From assembly GCF_900111995.1 (NCBI RefSeq), contig NZ_FOKF01000037.1, positions 1 through 45,444 on the forward strand: DNA of 45,444 nucleotides, read 5' to 3'. The DNA is from Collimonas sp. OK607 (GTDB lineage Bacteria; Pseudomonadota; Gammaproteobacteria; Burkholderiales; Burkholderiaceae_D). The notes beneath the pieces were generated by a model. It ran no database searches. It was not told the DNA's origin and saw nothing but the letters and a program-made list of their open reading frames with translations. Shown here one piece after another: positions 1 through 8,516 of this stretch. Numbering within the stretch: position 1 is the first letter of the stretch; each line of letters opens with the position of its first letter. Both the position numbers and the translations under genes were made by a program.

Positions 1-66
1 CTCATGCATGCAACTGACAATTCAAAATCATTAGCCCTTTGATTTTTATCGATTATTTGAGGGGAA

Positions 67-83
67 GGGTCAGACTCTGACCC
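67..83. repeat. Short inverted repeat, REP-like core
   Basis: GGGTCAGA (67-74) and TCTGACCC (76-83) form a perfect 8-bp palindrome around one base. The core GGGTCAGA/TCTGACCC is the same as in the arms of the larger hairpin at 9819-9874, so this looks like a collapsed or solo copy of that repeat family. It lies about 30 bp before the first gene. No other gene-like signal is seen in bases 1-105. Confidence 0.6.
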
Positions 84-111
84 CATTTAACTATTTTCGT
101 CGAAATTGGAT

Positions 112-1524
112 ATGAAAAAGACCGAATTTCTGGATGCTTGCCGGAGCGCTATTGGTGCCGCACACGTTCTTACGGATGAAGCCGACAAGGCTGCTTATCT
201 AACCGATCAGCGTCAGCGTTACACCGGCACGGCGCTGGCCGTGGTTAAACCAGCCGACACAGCCGAAGTCGCAGCAATAGTAAAACTCTGCGCCAAATTC
301 CAGACCCCCATTGTCCCCCAAGGCGGCAACACCGGCCTGGTGCTAGGCAGCGTCCCAGACCAAAGCGGCCAAGCGATCGTCCTATCGCTCAAGCGCCTCA
401 ACAAGATCCGCGCCGTGGACCCACTCAACCACACCATCACCGCCGAAGCCGGCTGCATCCTCCAACACATCCAGGAAGCCGCCGCCGCAGAACAACGCCT
501 GCTCCCCCTATCGCTCGCAGCAGAAGGCAGCTGCACCATAGGCGGCAACCTCTCCACCAACGCCGGCGGCACCGCAGTACTCCGCTACGGCAACACCCGC
601 GAACTCTGCCTCGGACTGGAAGTAGTCACCGCCCAAGGCGAAATCCTGCACGGCCTGCGCGGACTACGCAAAGACAACACTGGCTACGGCCTGCGCGACC
701 TGTTCATCGGCGCCGAAGGCACGCTAGGCATCATCACCGCAGCTGTGCTAAAGATATTTCCACAGCCAAAAGTCCAACTGACCGCGCTAGCGGCAGTCCA
801 GACCCCGGCCGACGCCCTACGCCTGCTAAGCCTGGCGCAAGACCGCTGCGGCGCCACCCTGACCGGATTCGAATTAATGTCCGACCTGTGCCTGCAACTG
901 GTAGCCAGGCATTTCCCGCAATTGCCATTTCCCTTCGCAGAGCACCACCCGCACTATGTACTCCTGGAACTATCTGACAGCGAACCCGCACCCCATGCCA
1001 GTACGCTACTAGAAGCAGTTATCGGCGATGCGCTAGAACAAAAGATTTGCCAGGATGCCGTACTTGCCACTTCTACCGCCCAGTCACGCGCCCTGTGGCA
1101 ACTGCGCGAAAGCATATCCGAGGCGCAAGCCAAGGAAGGCAAGAATATCAAGCACGACATCTCGCTACCGATTTCCCGCATCGCCGAATTCATCAGCGTC
1201 ACCGACGCCCTGTTGCAAGAACATTTCCCCGGTTGCCGCAACGTCACTTTCGGCCATCTGGGAGACGGCAACCTGCATTACAACGTCTCGCCGCCCGTCG
1301 CTATTTCCCCCGACCAATTCATAGAACGGCAAGCCGACATCAACCGCCTGGTGCACGACAGCGTCGACCGCATGAACGGCTCGATCTCGGCCGAACACGG
1401 ACTCGGCGCCCTCAAGCGCGACGAAATCCTGCGCTACAAATCTCCGGTGGAAATTGCGCTGATGAAAACCATCAAACAGGCGCTCGACCCATTGAACCTG
1501 ATGAATCCAGGCAAGGTAATCTGA
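112..1524 (+). CDS. FAD-linked D-2-hydroxyacid dehydrogenase (GlcD/D2HGDH-like)
   Basis: 470 aa from the ATG at 112; an in-frame TTG at 106 would add two residues, and neither start has a clear Shine-Dalgarno sequence. The N-terminal half is a PCMH/VAO-type FAD-binding domain: PQGGNTGLV around residue 70 and KDNTGYGLRDLFIGAEGTLG near 190-210. The C-terminal half is the FAD-oxidase C domain with GHLGDGNLHYN and ISAEHGLGALKRDEI. The protein ends in the family-typical LDPLNLMNPGK. Family members oxidise D-2-hydroxyacids such as D-lactate, glycolate or D-2-hydroxyglutarate and pass electrons to a quinone or flavoprotein. There is no GlcE/GlcF partner beside it, so a single-subunit D2HGDH/D-lactate-dehydrogenase-like enzyme is more likely than glycolate oxidase. 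The substrate cannot be read from sequence. Confidence 0.88.
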   Translation: MKKTEFLDACRSAIGAAHVLTDEADKAAYLTDQRQRYTGTALAVVKPADTAEVAAIVKLCAKFQTPIVPQGGNTGLVLGSVPDQSGQAIVLSLKRLNKIRAVDPLNHTITAEAGCILQHIQEAAAAEQRLLPLSLAAEGSCTIGGNLSTNAGGTAVLRYGNTRELCLGLEVVTAQGEILHGLRGLRKDNTGYGLRDLFIGAEGTLGIITAAVLKIFPQPKVQLTALAAVQTPADALRLLSLAQDRCGATLTGFELMSDLCLQLVARHFPQLPFPFAEHHPHYVLLELSDSEPAPHASTLLEAVIGDALEQKICQDAVLATSTAQSRALWQLRESISEAQAKEGKNIKHDISLPISRIAEFISVTDALLQEHFPGCRNVTFGHLGDGNLHYNVSPPVAISPDQFIERQADINRLVHDSVDRMNGSISAEHGLGALKRDEILRYKSPVEIALMKTIKQALDPLNLMNPGKVI

Positions 1525-1572
1525 TTCACCAAACAACTTCCCAACCTGTCGATATTGCCGAATTACAATCTG

Positions 1573-1626
1573 TTACACCGCCCTTGTATGCGCGGACCGC
1601 TAACCAAGCGTTAATTAGCGGTGTAA
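1573..1626. promoter_or_regulatory. Leader with two mutually exclusive stems before the DUF1800 gene
   Basis: The segment TTAGCGGTGTAA (1615-1626) can pair in two ways. Bases 1618-1626 pair perfectly over 9 bp with TTACACCGC (1573-1581), or bases 1615-1622 pair over 8 bp with ACCGCTAA (1596-1603). The two pairings share bases and exclude each other. The DUF1800 ribosome-binding site (AAGGTGG, 1641-1647) follows 15 nt later. It could be a dyad operator rather than an RNA switch; the sequence alone does not decide. Confidence 0.45.
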
Positions 1627-1650
1627 GCCGAAAATTGCATAAGGTGGAAC

Positions 1651-3177
1651 ATGTCGACAATAAGAAACCCTGGTGTGCTATCGATCGCCGTGCTGCTGGG
1701 CAGCCTGGCAACGCTTAACGCCAATGCGCAAAATGCCCAGCCACCGCTGAACAACTCGGAAAAAGCGCTACATGTCCTGAACCGGCTGGCCTACGGCCCC
1801 CGTCCCGGCGACGTCGATGCAGTCAGGCACATAGGCATCAAGCGCTATATCGAGCAGCAGTTGAATCCCGACAGCGTGCCAATGCCAGCCGACCTGACCG
1901 ATAAACTATCAACCTTATCGACTTATCAACTGACATCGTCCCAGCTTTACCAGCAGTACGGCCCGCCATCCTTCCCTCCCAATACCGCCACTCCTGAAGA
2001 AAAGAACATGGCGCGCCAGCGCGCCAACAAGGAAATCACACCTCAGGTGCATTTTGCCCGCCTATGGCAAGCCACCGAAAGCCCGCGTCAGTTACAGGAA
2101 GTAATGACCGAATTCTGGTTCAATCATTTCAACGTCTTCGAAGGCAAGGAATGGGTACGCTACTGGGACGGCGAATATGAAAAAGACGTATTGCGGCCCA
2201 ACGCACTCGGCAATTTCCGCCAGCTGCTGGGCGCGGTTGCCCACCATCCGGCAATGTTGTATTACCTCGATAACTGGCTGAGCAGCGGCGTCGACACACC
2301 TGAAGCCAAAGGCCGCTTTAAAGGACTCAACGAAAATTACGGCCGTGAATTGCTGGAGCTGCATACCATGGGGGTCGACAGCGGCTACACCCAGGCCGAC
2401 GTGATTTCCCTGGCGCGTATCCTGACCGGCTGGACCATCGATCAAAAAGGCATGAAAGACGGCCAGCCGGGATTCGTCTTCAACCCGCGCCGCCATGATT
2501 TCGGCGATAAAGTATTCCTCGGCCAGACCATCAAAGGAAGTGGCTATCAGGAAGGCGAGCAGGCGCTCGATATCCTGGCCCGTCACCCCGCCACCGCGCA
2601 CTTCGTTGCCGCCAAACTGGTCCGGTATTTTGTTTCGGACCAGCCCGAACCGGTGCTGACCGAGAAACTGGCGCGCCGCTTCCTGAGCAGCAACGGCGAC
2701 ATCAAGGCAGTACTCCATACCTTGTTCGACAGCCCCGAATTCTGGGCCCGCAGCAATTACCAGACCCAATTCAAGACCCCGTATCAATACGTGGTGTCGT
2801 CGCTACGAGCAACCGCAACGCCGGTGCTCAACGTTAAACCGATTGACGGTGCGTTGAATCAGCTCGGCCAGCCGCTATACGGCTGGCTGACCCCGGAAGG
2901 CTATAAATTTTCCGAAGAAGCGTGGCTCAATCCGGATGCCCTGCTACGCCGCATCAATTTCGTCAACAGCCTGAGCAACGGCAAATCGCCGATAGCCCGC
3001 AGCGAAACACCGGCTCCGGCTGGCGGGCCCGTCTACGGCACCCCCATCGACCCACAGCAACTGATACAAACCCTGACCCCGACGCTGGCGCCCTACAGCC
3101 TCAGCACCATCAGTACCGCACCAGCCAACTTGCAGGTCGGCCTGATACTTGGCAGTCCTGATTTCATGAAAAGATAG
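1651..3177 (+). CDS. DUF1800 family exported protein
   Basis: 508 aa, ATG start preceded by AAGGTGG at 1641-1647. The N-terminus has a Sec-type signal peptide, with a hydrophobic run at about residues 9-22 and likely cleavage after ANA (about residue 26). The body carries DUF1800 hallmarks: HVLNRLAYGPRPGD near residue 42, a TEFWFNHFNVF block near residue 150, and GRELLELHTMGVDSGYTQ near 231-248. The family is exported but its biochemistry is unknown to me. The stop is followed 17 nt later by the DUF1501 gene on the same strand. Such pairs recur across bacteria, so the two probably act together. Confidence 0.9.
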   Translation: MSTIRNPGVLSIAVLLGSLATLNANAQNAQPPLNNSEKALHVLNRLAYGPRPGDVDAVRHIGIKRYIEQQLNPDSVPMPADLTDKLSTLSTYQLTSSQLYQQYGPPSFPPNTATPEEKNMARQRANKEITPQVHFARLWQATESPRQLQEVMTEFWFNHFNVFEGKEWVRYWDGEYEKDVLRPNALGNFRQLLGAVAHHPAMLYYLDNWLSSGVDTPEAKGRFKGLNENYGRELLELHTMGVDSGYTQADVISLARILTGWTIDQKGMKDGQPGFVFNPRRHDFGDKVFLGQTIKGSGYQEGEQALDILARHPATAHFVAAKLVRYFVSDQPEPVLTEKLARRFLSSNGDIKAVLHTLFDSPEFWARSNYQTQFKTPYQYVVSSLRATATPVLNVKPIDGALNQLGQPLYGWLTPEGYKFSEEAWLNPDALLRRINFVNSLSNGKSPIARSETPAPAGGPVYGTPIDPQQLIQTLTPTLAPYSLSTISTAPANLQVGLILGSPDFMKR

Positions 3178-3194
3178 CCCATCGGAGCCCTGTT

Positions 3195-4535
3195 ATGAAC
3201 CGTCGTGATTTCATCCGCCATCTCGGCTTGAGCACCAGTGGCGCGATCCTGATTCCAGTCGGCTTGTCCGGTTGCGTGGTGGCGCCTGCCACCAAACCGC
3301 AAGCTAAAGCCAAGGCGCCCCCGATCGCCACGGCCGTCGTCAGCGACAGCCCGCTATCGTATGGCAGCCCGTTGCAACGCGCTCATGCCGCGGGCGACGG
3401 CACGCCGCGCATGATCGTGGTGTTCCTGCGTGGCGCGGTGGATGGCTTGAACGTGGTGGTGCCGCATGGTGATCACAACTATTACAAGGCACGGCCGGGG
3501 ATTGCCGTATCGCGCCCCGGAACGCAAAACGGCGCGATCGACCTGACCGGTTATTTCGGCCTCCATCCGGCATTGCAAGCACTCCAGCCATATTGGGACG
3601 GCGGCCAGCTGGCCTTCATTCACGCCTCGGGATCGCCCGACATGTCGCGCTCTCATTTTGAAGCGCAGGATTACATGGAAACCGGGACGCCGGGAGAACA
3701 CAACACCCGCGATGGCTGGATGAATCGGATGCTTGGCGTGATGCCGGCATTGGCATCGCCGATGCAAGCTTTGACCCTGGGCGAATCGGTACCGCGCATC
3801 CTGACTGGTAAGGCGGTAGTCGCCAACATGCCAACCGGCCGCGATGCCACCCGGCCAACCCTGATCGACCGTCCTGAGGTCAACCAGGCTTATGCCGCGC
3901 TCTATGCGCAAGATGCAGTTCTTGGCAAAACCTATCGCGACGGCATTTCGGCACGCAAGGAATTGATGGCCGACGCCAGCAGCACCGAGCAAAAGGCGGC
4001 CAATAACGGCGCGCCGCTGCCAAATGGTTTATCGATCGACACTTCCCGCCTGGGCCGCCTGATGCGCAGCAATCCCGACATCCGGCTCGGCTTTATCGCC
4101 GTCGGCGGCTGGGATACCCATGCCAACCAGGGCAACGGCAACGGCCAGCTGGCCAATCGCCTGCGACCGCTGGCCGACGGCCTTACTACGCTGGCGCGCG
4201 AACTCGGGCCGGCCTTTAACGATACAGTGATTGTGGTCATGTCGGAATTCGGCCGCACCTTCCGCGAAAACGGCAACGGCGGCACCGATCACGGTCACGG
4301 CAACGCCATGTGGCTGTTAGGCGGCAATGTCCGCGGCCGCAGCATTTACGGTCAATGGCCAGGCATCGACGACAAGTCGCTCAACGAAGGCCGCGATCTG
4401 GCTGTCACCACCGACTTCCGCGCAGTGCTGGCCACGCTGGCGGAAAAACACATGCGGATCGGCGATCCGGCCATGCAAAAACTGTTTCCGCAATATGGCG
4501 CAGGCAATGCCCACGCGTTGAATTTTCTGGTGTAA
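3195..4535 (+). CDS. DUF1501 family protein with Tat signal
   Basis: 446 aa. The start ATG has CGGAG (3183-3187) upstream. The N-terminus MNRRDFIRHLGLSTSG is a twin-arginine signal (RRDFI) followed by a hydrophobic stretch ending LSGC, so it is probably exported folded and possibly retained as a lipoprotein. DUF1501 features include MIVVFLRGAVDGLNVVVPHG near residue 73, a DMSRSHFEAQDYMETG block, GGWDTHANQGNG near residue 305, and VVMSEFGRTFRENGNGGTDH near 348-367. The Asp/His-rich motifs suit a metal-dependent, alkaline-phosphatase/sulfatase-like fold, but that is family-level inference. It is the downstream partner of the DUF1800 gene and converges with the algR-like gene 11 nt away. Confidence 0.9.
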   Translation: MNRRDFIRHLGLSTSGAILIPVGLSGCVVAPATKPQAKAKAPPIATAVVSDSPLSYGSPLQRAHAAGDGTPRMIVVFLRGAVDGLNVVVPHGDHNYYKARPGIAVSRPGTQNGAIDLTGYFGLHPALQALQPYWDGGQLAFIHASGSPDMSRSHFEAQDYMETGTPGEHNTRDGWMNRMLGVMPALASPMQALTLGESVPRILTGKAVVANMPTGRDATRPTLIDRPEVNQAYAALYAQDAVLGKTYRDGISARKELMADASSTEQKAANNGAPLPNGLSIDTSRLGRLMRSNPDIRLGFIAVGGWDTHANQGNGNGQLANRLRPLADGLTTLARELGPAFNDTVIVVMSEFGRTFRENGNGGTDHGHGNAMWLLGGNVRGRSIYGQWPGIDDKSLNEGRDLAVTTDFRAVLATLAEKHMRIGDPAMQKLFPQYGAGNAHALNFLV

Positions 4536-4546
4536 ACAGTAGGAAA

Positions 4547-5341
4547 TCAGCGCACCAGCGCCTTGATCTCCGCCAACTGCCGTCGTGAGATCGGCAGGCG
4601 ATGGTCGATGTCGCGCAAGATGACTTGCCACACTTCCTGCGGCTTCTCGCCATCGCTGTCGCTGTCCGTGATGTGCATGACGCGCTCGACGCCGCTGATA
4701 GCGTTACGCGCCACCAGCGCATTGCGATGCACGCGCACAAAGTACACCGCCAGCTCTTCTTCGATCGACACCAGTGAATCCTCGATCAGGTATTCCTTGC
4801 TCTTGGTACGTAGCGTGACGTATTTCAATTCGGCTTTCAGATACAGCACTTCCGCCATCGGCACCAGCGACATGCGACCCCGCTCCTGCACTGCAAAATG
4901 CTGGCGCGGCAAGCCTGTGACGGCCGGCGGCGCAGCCACTGACGCCGCTTGCGTATGCTGCCGCACGCGGCTGGCGCGCGTGATGGCTTGCGCCAACCGT
5001 GTTGCGCGCACCGGCTTGAGCAGATAATCGAAAGCCTGCACATCGAATGCGCTCAAGGCGTAATCGTCATAGGCGGTCACGAAAATAATCAGCGGCGGCT
5101 CGGTACCGCCGGCGTTGCGGATCAGTTGTTCGGCCAGTTGCAGACCACTCATGCCGGGCATTTGCACATCCAGTAAAACCAGGTCCGGCGCAGTCGCCCG
5201 TATGCCTTCCAGCGCGGTCTCCGCATGGCCGGCTTCGCCCACCAGGTAATGCGGGCAGTCGGCCACGATGTCGGATAGCAGCGTGCTTAATCTGGCGCGC
5301 GCCGGCGCTTCATCATCGACGATAAATATGCGAGGGATCAT
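4547..5341 (-). CDS. algR: LytTR-type response regulator, AlgR-like
   Basis: 264 aa. The receiver domain spans residues 1-120, with acidic pocket D9/D10, phospho-acceptor D58 (LLDVQMPG) and K109 (LLKPV). A linker follows, then a LytTR DNA-binding domain (about residues 150-255) with LKAELKYVTL and VRVHRNALV. It would bind DNA when phosphorylated by the kinase encoded just upstream on the same strand (54-nt gap). The order argH, kinase, regulator matches the argH-algZ(fimS)-algR arrangement of Pseudomonas. In betaproteobacteria the targets of such pairs differ from alginate control, so the symbol marks orthology-like position and not function. No clear Shine-Dalgarno is seen before the ATG. 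Confidence 0.85.
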   Translation of the reverse strand: MIPRIFIVDDEAPARARLSTLLSDIVADCPHYLVGEAGHAETALEGIRATAPDLVLLDVQMPGMSGLQLAEQLIRNAGGTEPPLIIFVTAYDDYALSAFDVQAFDYLLKPVRATRLAQAITRASRVRQHTQAASVAAPPAVTGLPRQHFAVQERGRMSLVPMAEVLYLKAELKYVTLRTKSKEYLIEDSLVSIEEELAVYFVRVHRNALVARNAISGVERVMHITDSDSDGEKPQEVWQVILRDIDHRLPISRRQLAEIKALVR

Positions 5342-5395
5342 GGAATTAGAGAGAGTATCCGCACTGTTGTTTTTAGTTGATTTTTATTCACTGCT

Positions 5396-6502
5396 TTACT
5401 GCTTGGCCAGGGCCGCTTTGACATACGGAAAACTGGCGCGCACTTCAAACTGGCCGAGCTTGGTGGTGGTAGTCAATTGCGCTTCGACATCGTACAGCAA
5501 CGACAGCCGCTCGCGGATATTCTCCAGCGCCATCTGATTCCCTTCAGGCAGCGCAGCGACGCCTTTACCGCTGTATGGATTGTAAGGATTGGTGATGATG
5601 ATTTCAATCCGTTCCAGCGAATGACTTAGCTGGATCCGGATCAGGGCCGGCTCAGTGCTCGGCTCCACCCCATAATGGACGGCGTTTTCTATCAAAGGCT
5701 GCAACAGCAAGGTCGGAATCTGCGCCCGGAAAATCACTTCATCGCTGATGCCTGCGCGCTCCCATTGCACCTTCAGGCGCTCGCCAAGACGTATTTTTTC
5801 TATCGACAGGTATTGCCTGCACAGGCGGATTTCCTTTTCCAACGTGGTCATGGCGCGGCCATCGCGCATCAGGACGCGGATCAGATCCGCCAGATCTTCC
5901 AGCGCCGCCTCGGCCCGGCGTGGCTCGGTCCGGATCAGCGACAACACGGCATTCAGGCTGTTAAACAAAAAGTGCGGCCGAATCCGTGCCTGCAAGGCTT
6001 GCAACCGGGCTTCCACCAGCACAGGAGAAAAAGCTTTGGCGCGCAGCTCGAAATAGTGTTGCAGCGCGCCGCCGAACAACGCCGCCACAAATGCGGCAAG
6101 CGGCGTGCCGCCGGTTGCGCTCAGATGAGAAAAGCCGCTGAGAAACCAGTCGAAACCAGACAACAGCCGGATTACCGCAATCGTCACCAGCGCCGGCACC
6201 AGCCAGCATGACAAGCGCTGCGCAAACAAAGAAAAACGCAAAGGAAAACGGTCGGCAAGCCGATGCAAACCGCACAATATCGACAGCGACAGGAAACAGG
6301 CAGGTTCGATCAGCATGGCCGACTCGACAAAGCTGTTGAGCGCAACCATCACGCTATCGCTGTGCAGCAGCAGCGCCGCCATGACGGCCAGATTAACCGC
6401 GATCAGCGCGCGAAACACCACGCCCAGGTTGCAGCCATCGGGAATCACAACGGTATTCGGCTGCTGCGCTTGCGCGGTGTCTGCGATCTGGTCGTTGGGC
6501 AT
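5396..6502 (-). CDS. algZ: Sensor histidine kinase of the LytS/AlgZ (FimS) type
   Basis: 368 aa. Four to five hydrophobic segments lie in residues 28-150 (integral sensor region without a large periplasmic loop). The His_kinase domain follows with RIRPHFLFNSLN, phospho-acceptor H177. A HATPase_c domain has N-box IENAVHYG and the degenerate glycine box GNQMALENIRERL typical of AlgZ-like kinases. It sits in the inner membrane and should phosphorylate the adjacent LytTR regulator. The gene is divergent from argH, and the roughly 200 nt between the two starts must carry both promoters. Confidence 0.85.
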   Translation of the reverse strand: MPNDQIADTAQAQQPNTVVIPDGCNLGVVFRALIAVNLAVMAALLLHSDSVMVALNSFVESAMLIEPACFLSLSILCGLHRLADRFPLRFSLFAQRLSCWLVPALVTIAVIRLLSGFDWFLSGFSHLSATGGTPLAAFVAALFGGALQHYFELRAKAFSPVLVEARLQALQARIRPHFLFNSLNAVLSLIRTEPRRAEAALEDLADLIRVLMRDGRAMTTLEKEIRLCRQYLSIEKIRLGERLKVQWERAGISDEVIFRAQIPTLLLQPLIENAVHYGVEPSTEPALIRIQLSHSLERIEIIITNPYNPYSGKGVAALPEGNQMALENIRERLSLLYDVEAQLTTTTKLGQFEVRASFPYVKAALAKQ

Positions 6503-6634
6503 GAAGGGAAATTAGTTATCTGAACAGCAATTAACGGTTGTTTTAAGGTATTTTCCTGAGACCGGCAGATGCCAGCGACATGCATCTGCGCGCCGAGATT
6601 CAACCATAAAAGCAGGTTTTCAGGAGCGGTGATT

Positions 6635-6703
6635 TATAATCGCATAATTCATTGCTATCCCAACGCACGATTCAATACCCGATTCAATACTTGGTTCAAT
6701 ACA
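6635..6703 (+). promoter_or_regulatory. argH leader: candidate -10 and three 12-bp direct repeats
   Basis: A TATAAT hexamer lies at 6635-6640; no good -35 is visible 17 bp upstream. Three contiguous 12-bp imperfect repeats follow: CGATTCAATACC (6668-6679), CGATTCAATACT (6680-6691) and TGGTTCAATACA (6692-6703). They end 5 nt before the argH ATG, leaving no recognisable Shine-Dalgarno. The repeats could be operator half-sites or a translational-control element, or simply a slippage product. Confidence 0.45.
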
Positions 6704-6708
6704 TAATT

Positions 6709-8103
6709 ATGACAGCACAACTCTCAAAAAAAGGCGAAGCCTGGTCGGCTCGTTTCTCAGAACCGGTCTCTGATCTGGTCAAACGCTACACTGCCTCGGT
6801 ATTTTTCGACAAGCGCCTGGCCGCAGTCGATATCCAGGGTTCGCTTGCCCATGCCGAGATGCTGGCATATCAAAAAATCATCAGCGCCGACGACTATGCG
6901 GCCATCCAGAAAGGCATGAGCCAGATCCAGGGCGAAATCGACGCCGGCAAATTTGAATGGCTGCTGGATCTGGAAGACGTTCACCTGAACATCGAAAAGC
7001 GCCTGACCGAACTGGTTGGCGATGCCGGCAAACGCCTGCATACCGGCCGTTCGCGCAATGACCAGGTTGCAACAGACATCCGCCTCTACCTTCGCGGCGC
7101 CATCGACGACATCAGCGGCTTGCTGCGCGAACTGCGCCTGGCCCTGCTGGATCTGGCGGAACAGCACGCCGACACCATCCTGCCCGGCTTCACTCACATG
7201 CAGGTAGCACAGCCGATCACCTTCGGCCATCACGTGTTGGCGTATGTGGAAATGTTCGGGCGCGATGCCGAGCGCATGCAGGATTGCCGCAAGCGCGTCA
7301 ACCGTCTGCCGCTGGGCGCCGCCGCACTGGCCGGCACCACTTTCCCTATCGATCGCCAACGCGTGGCGACCACCCTCGGCTTCGACGACGTTTGCCGCAA
7401 TTCGCTGGATGCAGTCTCGGATCGCGATTTTGCGATTGAATTCTGCGCCGCCGCCGCGCTGGTGATGACCCACATCTCGCGCATGTCGGAAGAACTGGTG
7501 ATCTGGATGAGCCCGCGCATCGGCTTCATCGACATCGCCGACCGCTTCTGCACCGGCTCCTCGATCATGCCGCAAAAGAAAAATCCCGACGTGCCGGAAC
7601 TGGCGCGCGGCAAGACCGGCCGCGTCAACGGCCATCTGATTGCCTTGCTGACCCTGATGAAAGGCCAGCCGCTGGCCTACAACAAGGACAACCAGGAAGA
7701 CAAGGAACCGTTGTTCGACACCGTCGATACCCTGACCGACACGCTGCGCATCTTTGCCGATATGGCGCGCGGTATCAGCGTCAAGCCGGAAGCGATGCGC
7801 GCCGCCGCCCTGCAAGGCTACGCCACAGCCACCGACCTGGCCGACTATCTGGTCAAGAAAGGCCTGCCTTTCCGCGATGCCCACGAAGCCGTGGCACGCG
7901 CCGTGCGCAGCTGCGTCGACCAGGCTTGCGACCTGAGCGATTTGTCGCTGGATCAATTGCGCGCATTCTCGCCGTTGATCGAGGACGATATTTTCGAGGT
8001 GTTGACACTGGAAGGTTCGGTGGCGGCACGCGATCATATCGGCGGCACCGCCCCGCGCCAGGTGCGCCTGGCAATCCAGCATCTGCGTCAGCAACTGGGC
8101 TGA
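6709..8103 (+). CDS. argH: Argininosuccinate lyase
   Basis: 464 aa from the ATG at 6709. An in-frame TTG at 6652 would add 19 repeat-encoded residues and is unlikely. The enzyme cleaves argininosuccinate to arginine and fumarate, the last step of arginine biosynthesis, in the cytosol as a tetramer. Visible features are [20 protein letters not shown] at the N-terminus, [13 protein letters not shown] near residue 110 and the fumarate-lyase signature [16 protein letters not shown] near residue 282. Length is normal for the family. It is divergent from the algZ-like gene. A hairpin at 8143-8167 follows the stop. Confidence 0.97.
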   Translation: MTAQLSKKGEAWSARFSEPVSDLVKRYTASVFFDKRLAAVDIQGSLAHAEMLAYQKIISADDYAAIQKGMSQIQGEIDAGKFEWLLDLEDVHLNIEKRLTELVGDAGKRLHTGRSRNDQVATDIRLYLRGAIDDISGLLRELRLALLDLAEQHADTILPGFTHMQVAQPITFGHHVLAYVEMFGRDAERMQDCRKRVNRLPLGAAALAGTTFPIDRQRVATTLGFDDVCRNSLDAVSDRDFAIEFCAAAALVMTHISRMSEELVIWMSPRIGFIDIADRFCTGSSIMPQKKNPDVPELARGKTGRVNGHLIALLTLMKGQPLAYNKDNQEDKEPLFDTVDTLTDTLRIFADMARGISVKPEAMRAAALQGYATATDLADYLVKKGLPFRDAHEAVARAVRSCVDQACDLSDLSLDQLRAFSPLIEDDIFEVLTLEGSVAARDHIGGTAPRQVRLAIQHLRQQLG

Positions 8104-8142
8104 TTCAAACTCGGATTCGGTCTCTGATTTAATCTTCAAGAC

Positions 8143-8167
8143 GATGGGAAGCGCCATGCTTCCCATC
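8143..8167 (+). terminator. Hairpin downstream of argH
   Basis: GATGGGAAGC (8143-8152) pairs perfectly with GCTTCCCATC (8158-8167) around a 5-nt loop. No real U-tract follows, so termination would be weak or Rho-assisted. Confidence 0.5.
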
Positions 8168-8516
8168 ATGCAAATTTGGCATAAGGTACCCGGCAGAAAT
8201 TCCCGTCGCCGAGTATAATTGCCCAAAAACACGCAATATCTCTCCATAATCGACCAAAAGTCGTCACCCCTCCGCGTAAAACATCCGCTTTACCTGGCTC
8301 GTGAGTAATATGTGTGCCAGGAATTTCTGACCGAAAATCCCTTATACTTTGTTCAATTTTGGTGCATCCACCCAGCACGCGCCGAAATAAAAACGCTAGC
8401 TGCTAGCTGATCTCTTACTTCATAATGCTTTTCGGCCGTAGCTGACCCTGTCCGCTGCTGCCTGGAGACATGCGGTAAGTCATCGCTCAAAAAAACGGTA
8501 CCTGGAGGATTTATAA
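8168..8516. other. Noncoding leader of livK
   Basis: About 350 nt with no convincing gene. It contains a TATAAT at 8214-8219 and a TATACT at 8343-8348, neither with a good -35, and a near-palindromic GCTAGCTGCTAGC around 8394-8407. A long untranslated leader or a distal promoter for livK is likely. No known riboswitch was recognised. Confidence 0.35.

Noticed and set aside
1047-1718. 223-codon plus-strand frame
   Set aside because: It overlaps the FAD-dehydrogenase gene in another frame and has Arg/Pro/Gln-rich shadow composition.
6652-6708. TTG start extending argH by 19 residues
   Set aside because: The extension is encoded by the 12-bp repeats and is not part of the ArgH family; the ATG at 6709 gives the normal N-terminus.
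8143-8167. Possible CueR-type dyad (GGGAAGC/GCTTCCC)
   Set aside because: It resembles the copper boxes by chance but lacks ACC/GGT ends and a 19-bp-spaced promoter; it lies just after argH as a hairpin.
6757-8247. 496-codon open frame on the minus strand
   Set aside because: It lies antisense to argH, has low-complexity Gln/His-rich sequence and no family resemblance; it is a shadow of GC-rich codon use.
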